A program made the position numbers and the translations under genes. Shown here one piece after another: positions 59,905-64,000 of a stretch of DNA of 64,000 bases (the stretch's first letter is position 1; each line of letters starts with the position of its first letter). The DNA is taken from the NCBI GenBank assembly GCA_963716235.1, contig CAVQTE010000029.1, positions 1-64,000 on the forward strand. Reading direction: 5' to 3'. The DNA comes from Sva-07 sp963716235. GTDB taxonomy: Bacteria; Actinomycetota; Acidimicrobiia; Acidimicrobiales; Ilumatobacteraceae. The notes under the pieces were generated by a model. The model worked only from the letters and a program-made list of their open reading frames with translations. It had not been told where the DNA came from and searched no databases.

Positions 59905-61407
59905 TCAGTCGGTCAACTGGTGTTCACGCGGAGGGGCCCCGTCGGCGGACTTCGTCGCGGTCTCCGAGCGCAGCGTGAGTTCGGTGCGCAGCCGATCTCC
60001 TTGGCGAGCAAGGAGCACGGCCACCACGACGATCAACATGCCGGACACCAGGATCAGCAGCGGTGCGCGTCCCTCGCCGGGGAAGAACGTGCTGATCGCC
60101 CAGGGCACGTTGATCAAGAGACCCAGCGAGCCGAGCAACGAGTAGACGACCCGGCCGGGCAGCATCCCGATCACGAGCAACGTGAGTGCAGTGGCGAGCC
60201 CGAACAGCGGGGCGAAGTCCGGCCACGTCATTGCGGTCAGTGCCGCACCGCCGATCAACGCCAAGCCGCCGATCACCTCCGCCACGATCGGCGCCCGCAG
60301 CAACCGTCGAGCACCGACCGCCATCAGGACGCCACCGATCGACCAGGTCGCCAGGCCCGTCGCCCCGCCGGCCTCGTTCGCGAAGTAGCCGACCGTCATG
60401 GGAATGCCCTGGAGCGCACCCAAGGTGCCGACCACAACGAGCACGATCCGCTTCGGGACGTCCATCGTGAGCTGCGGAAGGGCAGCCAACAGGAGCAGCC
60501 CGCCGGCCGTGGCCAGCAAGAACAGCGCTCCGGCACCCAACCATGTCGACACGGTGGCGAAGGCGCCAACCATGATGGCGACCGTGCCGACGACATGCGG
60601 GATCATCGGCTGCGGCGTGAGACCGCGCAGCCCGGCAGCGAGGACGATCGCTGCAAGGAGCCATGCGGTCAGTCCACCGAAGCCGCTGTTGGTCACTGCG
60701 GTCATGAACGTCGTGGCGCTGACGATGACGGCGCTGAGGAAGAGGAATTCCTGGACCGGACGGTCACGCCCCCACCAGAGCAGCCCGCTCGTGAACGCAA
60801 CCGTCGCGGCGCATGCCGCTACGACCATCGCCGGCGTGTCGACCTCCAAGCCGTCGATCATCAGGACACCCGTGAAGACCGCAGCGGTGGCCGACGAGAG
60901 TGTCCAGAGGAACCAGCGCAATCTCGCCAGCGCCGGATCGATGTGCTCGTGGACGAGCGCGCCGCCTCCAACGAGCGCAATCGTCGTCACGAGGCTGAGC
61001 GCCAAGCGGAACGACGTCGACATGTCAGGCCAGTAGCTGGCCACGAGGAGGGTCAGCCCGGCGAGGGCGAGCACTCCTCCGAGATATCCGAGTGCCTCGG
61101 CATACGCGGGGATCCGACGGGCGGGAGTGGAAATGTCCGCGCGACGGTCGGGTGCCGGGACTGCAACGGCCGAACGCTCGTGTTCGAGGATGGCGGCGGC
61201 CTGACCCGCCGACAGTAGGCCGTCGGCGACCCATCGATCGAGTGTGTCCGACAACTCGGCCGGGCGCGTCGTTGCTCCGACCCCGAGCGCCACACGGGGA
61301 GGCGGGGTGGAGCGTGGTGGCACGTCGTCGTGACGAGCGCCGCGCTGCACCGCGAGGACGATCGCCGTGACTATCCCGACGAGTACCAGTGGACCGAGGA
61401 GCATCAT
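59905..61407 (-). CDS. DUF2157-like multi-pass membrane protein
   Basis: A 500-residue protein. After an N-terminal helix (PLVLVGIVTAIVLAVQR) and a Pro-rich linker, residues 50-75 read ELSDTLDRWVADGLLSAGQA, the short soluble motif that opens DUF2157 proteins. Then about fourteen hydrophobic helices follow in pairs from AYAEALGYLGGVLALAGLTL to PLLILVSGMLIVVVAVLLAR. The tail is polar. No function is known for the family. It converges with the LysR gene (37 bases between stops). Confidence 0.7.
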   Translation of the reverse strand: MMLLGPLVLVGIVTAIVLAVQRGARHDDVPPRSTPPPRVALGVGATTRPAELSDTLDRWVADGLLSAGQAAAILEHERSAVAVPAPDRRADISTPARRIPAYAEALGYLGGVLALAGLTLLVASYWPDMSTSFRLALSLVTTIALVGGGALVHEHIDPALARLRWFLWTLSSATAAVFTGVLMIDGLEVDTPAMVVAACAATVAFTSGLLWWGRDRPVQEFLFLSAVIVSATTFMTAVTNSGFGGLTAWLLAAIVLAAGLRGLTPQPMIPHVVGTVAIMVGAFATVSTWLGAGALFLLATAGGLLLLAALPQLTMDVPKRIVLVVVGTLGALQGIPMTVGYFANEAGGATGLATWSIGGVLMAVGARRLLRAPIVAEVIGGLALIGGAALTAMTWPDFAPLFGLATALTLLVIGMLPGRVVYSLLGSLGLLINVPWAISTFFPGEGRAPLLILVSGMLIVVVAVLLARQGDRLRTELTLRSETATKSADGAPPREHQLTD

Positions 61408-61494
61408 GGCGTACCCCCTTTCCTGTTCGCTTCTGTCTTCAGCGTCCGTCCATGCGCATCGAGGCGACAGGGCCGCAGGTCCTGATCCTCGTCA

Positions 61495-62208
61495 TCAGCT
61501 CTCACCGAGCGCTTCGACCCGATCGGCCGCAGTCTCGACGATGCGCTGCCACTCGGTGTCGGTGAAGACGGGCTCGCTCTCGACGAGCTGGACGTCGAGC
61601 TCCTGCAGCACCATCACGGTGGCACCGAAGCGGGCGACGAGCTGGCGCCCACGCCAGGCGTAGTCGCCGTCGGGTCCCGGCGTGATGTACGTGATCAGGG
61701 CCATGGTCGAGTCGTCGCCGACATCGTCTCCGGTGAGCGCGGTGACGCTCGCCGTCGTCCCGTCGTCGACCTCCCACGTCTCGCCCATGCACGTCTCGAA
61801 TCCGGCGGCGGCGGTCTCGACGAACGCGTCGGCATCGCTGCCGCTCCAGAGCTGCTCCGAGACGCCGTGGAAGCTCCGGCCGGATTCGCTGTTCTGTGAA
61901 GCTGCAGTGTCGCCGGACTTGAGTTGGACGAACGCCACGCCGTCAGGAACCAGGGCGAGGAGTTCATCGGGCACGTCCGCGGCTGCGGGGCACCACATCC
62001 CGGGGTCCATCGTCGGGGCCTCGTCGGGGCGGGTGTCGCTGACCACACGCTCGTCCTCGGTCCACCCCGATCCGATGTCGTCAGGGGTGAGGAGGGCGGG
62101 CCCGAGTTCTTCGGGGGAGTACACCACCTCGTTCTCATCGTTGCCGCCGCACGCTCCGGCGACGAGCGCCAGAACGGCGATGACGGGTACGAATCTGCGG
62201 GTACGCAC
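61495..62208 (-). CDS. Secreted lipoprotein, unknown function
   Basis: A 237-residue protein. GTG 62208 has GGAGG 6 bases before it. The signal MRTRRFVPVIAVLALVAGAC ends in a lipobox with Cys 20, so the mature protein is lipid-anchored outside the membrane. It is acidic and has the pattern of actinobacterial sensor-like lipoproteins: LLTPDDIGSGWTEDERVVSD near the start, then SFHGVSEQLWSGSDADAFVE, AAAGFETCMGETWEVDDGTT and RGRQLVARFGATVMVLQELD. No catalytic motif is visible. It is 87 bases upstream (in transcription) of the DUF2157 gene. Confidence 0.7.
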   Translation of the reverse strand: MRTRRFVPVIAVLALVAGACGGNDENEVVYSPEELGPALLTPDDIGSGWTEDERVVSDTRPDEAPTMDPGMWCPAAADVPDELLALVPDGVAFVQLKSGDTAASQNSESGRSFHGVSEQLWSGSDADAFVETAAAGFETCMGETWEVDDGTTASVTALTGDDVGDDSTMALITYITPGPDGDYAWRGRQLVARFGATVMVLQELDVQLVESEPVFTDTEWQRIVETAADRVEALGES

Positions 62209-62433
62209 GTCAACCTCCTCAACGATCGCGGCGAGGCACGCGATCCACCTCCATTGCCTCACCGAACAGTGGACGGTGACAGAGTCCAAGGTCAGCAGGA
62301 TCCGTGCCACGGGGGTGACCGCCGGAGGCCGGCCCACCCGATGCCCCGTCTCGTCGGCCGTCCGCGCCGCCGGGCAGGATACGAGTCGAGGCGCAACGTC
62401 ATCCGGCGAGCGCTCGGACCAGGAGGCCCAGTC

Positions 62434-63690
62434 ATGTCGCACGTTCAACCGATTGCCGGAGCCGGGATGTACGGGCTCGAGGGAACCGCCATCGACCGCG
62501 TCGACGCGCTCCGCGACGTCATCGCCGCCGGGGGCGACCAGGCGCAGGAACTCCGGAGACTTCCCGAGAGCTGTGTCACCGAGCTCGTCGACGCCGGGTT
62601 CTTCCGGTTCACGCTCCCCGAGGAGCTCGGTGGTGAAGACGCCAGTTCGATCGAGACGATCGAGGTACTGGAGGCGATCAGCGCGATCGACGCGTCGGTC
62701 GGCTGGAACGTGATGTTGGGGTCGGAGATCAACGCCATGGCGGCCGGCGGCATGGAGGCGGGGCTCGCGAAGGAGATCTACCTCGACAACCCACGCGTCA
62801 TCATGTGCGGAGGCGGCGGCACCGGGTCGGTGCCGGCGACCGCAGTACGCCAGCCCGACGGCGGATTCCGGGTGACCGGTGAGTCGACCTTCCTGAGCGG
62901 CTGCTGGAACGCGGACTGGTGCTTCATGCCGGCACCGGAGGTGGAGGAGGGCCAGGACATCCGTCATGCCGACATGTCGACGATGCGGATGCGGTTCATG
63001 CACCGCTCGGAATGGGAGATCGTCGAGACCTGGGACGTGGCCGGCATCCGCGGTTCGGGAAGCGACACCGTTCGCGCCAATGGCTCACTCGTGCGACCGG
63101 AACATGCCGCGGTCGACCTCGTCGAGATGCCTCCGCTCTACGACAATCCCGTGTTTCGCATCCCTATCCCGCTGCGCCTGTCGTACAACAAGGTCGCCAT
63201 CGCGCTCGGAATCGCACGCGGGGCGCTCGACGCCTTCGTCGATCTGGCCCACAACAAGGTGCCGATGCTCTCGCCCTCAAAGCTGATGGACCGACCGATC
63301 GCGCAGATTCGCGTCGCCGAGTGTGAGGCGAAGTACCGGGCAGTCCGTTCCTATGTCATGGAGGCCATGGCAGCGGTGGAGGAAGAACTCACCCTCGGCG
63401 CCGACATGCCGTCGGCGATCACGACGCAGAACGCCCGTCTCGCGTGCGTGCTGGCGTCCAACATGTGCATGGAAGTCGTCGATGTGCTGCACAACACGGC
63501 CGGAACGAGCGCCTCGTACATGGCGAACCCGCTGGAACGCAAGCTGCGAGATGCCCACGGTGCGGCGTCGCACCGTTGGGTCTCACACTCGCTGTATCAG
63601 GACCTCGGCGCCATCATCCTCGGTCACACGCCGGGCGCCGAGTTCGCCGGTACCGGTGGGCCAGGTCTCGGGGCTCGACGAAGCGACTGA
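62434..63690 (+). CDS. Acyl-CoA dehydrogenase-fold flavoprotein (monooxygenase or dehydrogenase)
   Basis: A 418-residue protein with AGGAGG 7 bases before ATG 62434. It follows the fold of acyl-CoA dehydrogenases and class D flavin monooxygenases (HsaA/HpaB-like): RRLPESCVTELVDAGFFRFT, LPEELGGEDASSIETIEVLE, SAIDASVGWNVMLG in the N-terminal helices; RQPDGGFRVTGESTFLSGCW in the beta domain; WDVAGIRGSGSDTVRANGSL; then VLHNTAGTSASYMANPLERK and LRDAHGAASHRWVSHSLYQD at the end. The usual catalytic Glu of acyl-CoA dehydrogenases is not evident, so hydroxylation of an aromatic or steroid-like substrate is as likely. The SDR gene converges on it. Confidence 0.8.
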   Translation: MSHVQPIAGAGMYGLEGTAIDRVDALRDVIAAGGDQAQELRRLPESCVTELVDAGFFRFTLPEELGGEDASSIETIEVLEAISAIDASVGWNVMLGSEINAMAAGGMEAGLAKEIYLDNPRVIMCGGGGTGSVPATAVRQPDGGFRVTGESTFLSGCWNADWCFMPAPEVEEGQDIRHADMSTMRMRFMHRSEWEIVETWDVAGIRGSGSDTVRANGSLVRPEHAAVDLVEMPPLYDNPVFRIPIPLRLSYNKVAIALGIARGALDAFVDLAHNKVPMLSPSKLMDRPIAQIRVAECEAKYRAVRSYVMEAMAAVEEELTLGADMPSAITTQNARLACVLASNMCMEVVDVLHNTAGTSASYMANPLERKLRDAHGAASHRWVSHSLYQDLGAIILGHTPGAEFAGTGGPGLGARRSD

Positions 63691-63697
63691 CCAGGCG

Positions 63698-64000
63698 TCA
63701 GAAACGACCGCCGTCGACCAGGAACTGCTGGGCCGTGCACGCCGCGCCGTCGTCGGCCGCGAGGAACAGCACCATCTGGGCGAATTCAGGAGGAGTGATC
63801 CGGCGCTTGAGCGCCTGGTCGCGAAGCGTGCCCGCCTCGCCTTCGGGCGACCACCACTTGGTGAGCTGGCGCTCGGTGGCAACCCATCCGGGCATCACGG
63901 TGTTGACACGCACGTTGTCGGGCCCGAACGTTCTCGCCATCGTGCGGGTGATCCCCTCGACGCCAGACTTGGCAATCGCATAGCCCGGGAAGAAGTCCTC
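63698..64000 (-). CDS. SDR family oxidoreductase, C-terminal part
   Basis: Partial; the start lies beyond the right edge. The end of a classical short-chain dehydrogenase is visible: PGYAIAKSGVEGITRTMART with the catalytic YxxxK, FGPDNVRVNTVMPGWVATER, then RRITPPEFAQMVLFLAADDG and CTAQQFLVDGGRF, the usual C-terminus. It would reduce or oxidise an alcohol with NAD(P). It ends 7 bases from the convergent flavoprotein gene. Confidence 0.88.
   Translation of the reverse strand, partial: EDFFPGYAIAKSGVEGITRTMARTFGPDNVRVNTVMPGWVATERQLTKWWSPEGEAGTLRDQALKRRITPPEFAQMVLFLAADDGAACTAQQFLVDGGRF

Overview
The window is high-GC DNA with dense, tightly packed genes and many GTG starts. The neighbourhood uvrB-uvrA-uvrC, rapZ-gap-pgk-tpiA and secG is the classic actinobacterial backbone. 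Together with F420-type luciferase-like oxidoreductases, a LPxTG-anchored DUF11 giant, PPi-type phosphofructokinase residues and DabAB, it suggests an actinobacterium of the Acidimicrobiia kind (Ilumatobacter-like). That placement is inference from gene order and protein style. About ten genes carry frameshifts, several at short homopolymers and some in normally essential genes (gap, rapZ, uvrB). I read most of these as draft-sequence errors, densest in the first 2.5 kb.

Layout. 1-9.7 kb: a UvrD-type helicase fragment, then nucleotide excision repair genes uvrB, uvrA and uvrC, with an AbiEi-like protein and an apparently inactive rhomboid between them. 9.9-22.0 kb: one enormous secreted, sortase-anchored protein made of about 26 DUF11 repeats, read through three frameshifts. 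22-27.6 kb: an LLM oxidoreductase, a methyltransferase, then rapZ-gap-pgk-tpiA. 27.8-33.7 kb: a complete five-gene oligopeptide-type ABC importer that sits between tpiA and secG. 33.7-34.7 kb: a PH-like membrane protein, secG and tRNA-Leu(GAG). 34.9-43.8 kb: a Na+/H+ antiporter, an operon of an unknown gene, a DUF1214 protein and an arylsulfatase, then a DUF389 protein and an AI-2E family transporter.

43.8-47.1 kb is the accessory region. Two toxin-antitoxin cassettes (DUF433/DUF5615 and HTH-MntA/HepT), the tail of a third, decayed HEPN gene, and the C-terminal remnant of a tyrosine recombinase are punctuated by three copies of a 40-bp repeat that resembles the 3' end of tRNA-Leu; two copies run into a 26-bp palindrome. 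This is the most unusual structure in the window.

47.1-64 kb: a baeRF-family protein, a SulP transporter, a phosphofructokinase with pyrophosphate-type residues convergent with a class I aldolase, several gene remnants (glycogen debranching enzyme, TMEM175, histidine phosphatase), a DUF1269 protein, a PLDc_N membrane protein, the DabA-DabB inorganic carbon pump with a divergent LysR regulator, a DUF2157 membrane protein, a lipoprotein, an acyl-CoA dehydrogenase-like flavoprotein and a partial SDR.

Working together: the Uvr proteins form one repair pathway with a candidate LexA site before uvrA. Aldolase, triose-phosphate isomerase, GAPDH, PGK and a probable PPi-PFK cover the centre of glycolysis, possibly in a reversible form. 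DabAB, and perhaps the SulP protein, would bring in inorganic carbon.
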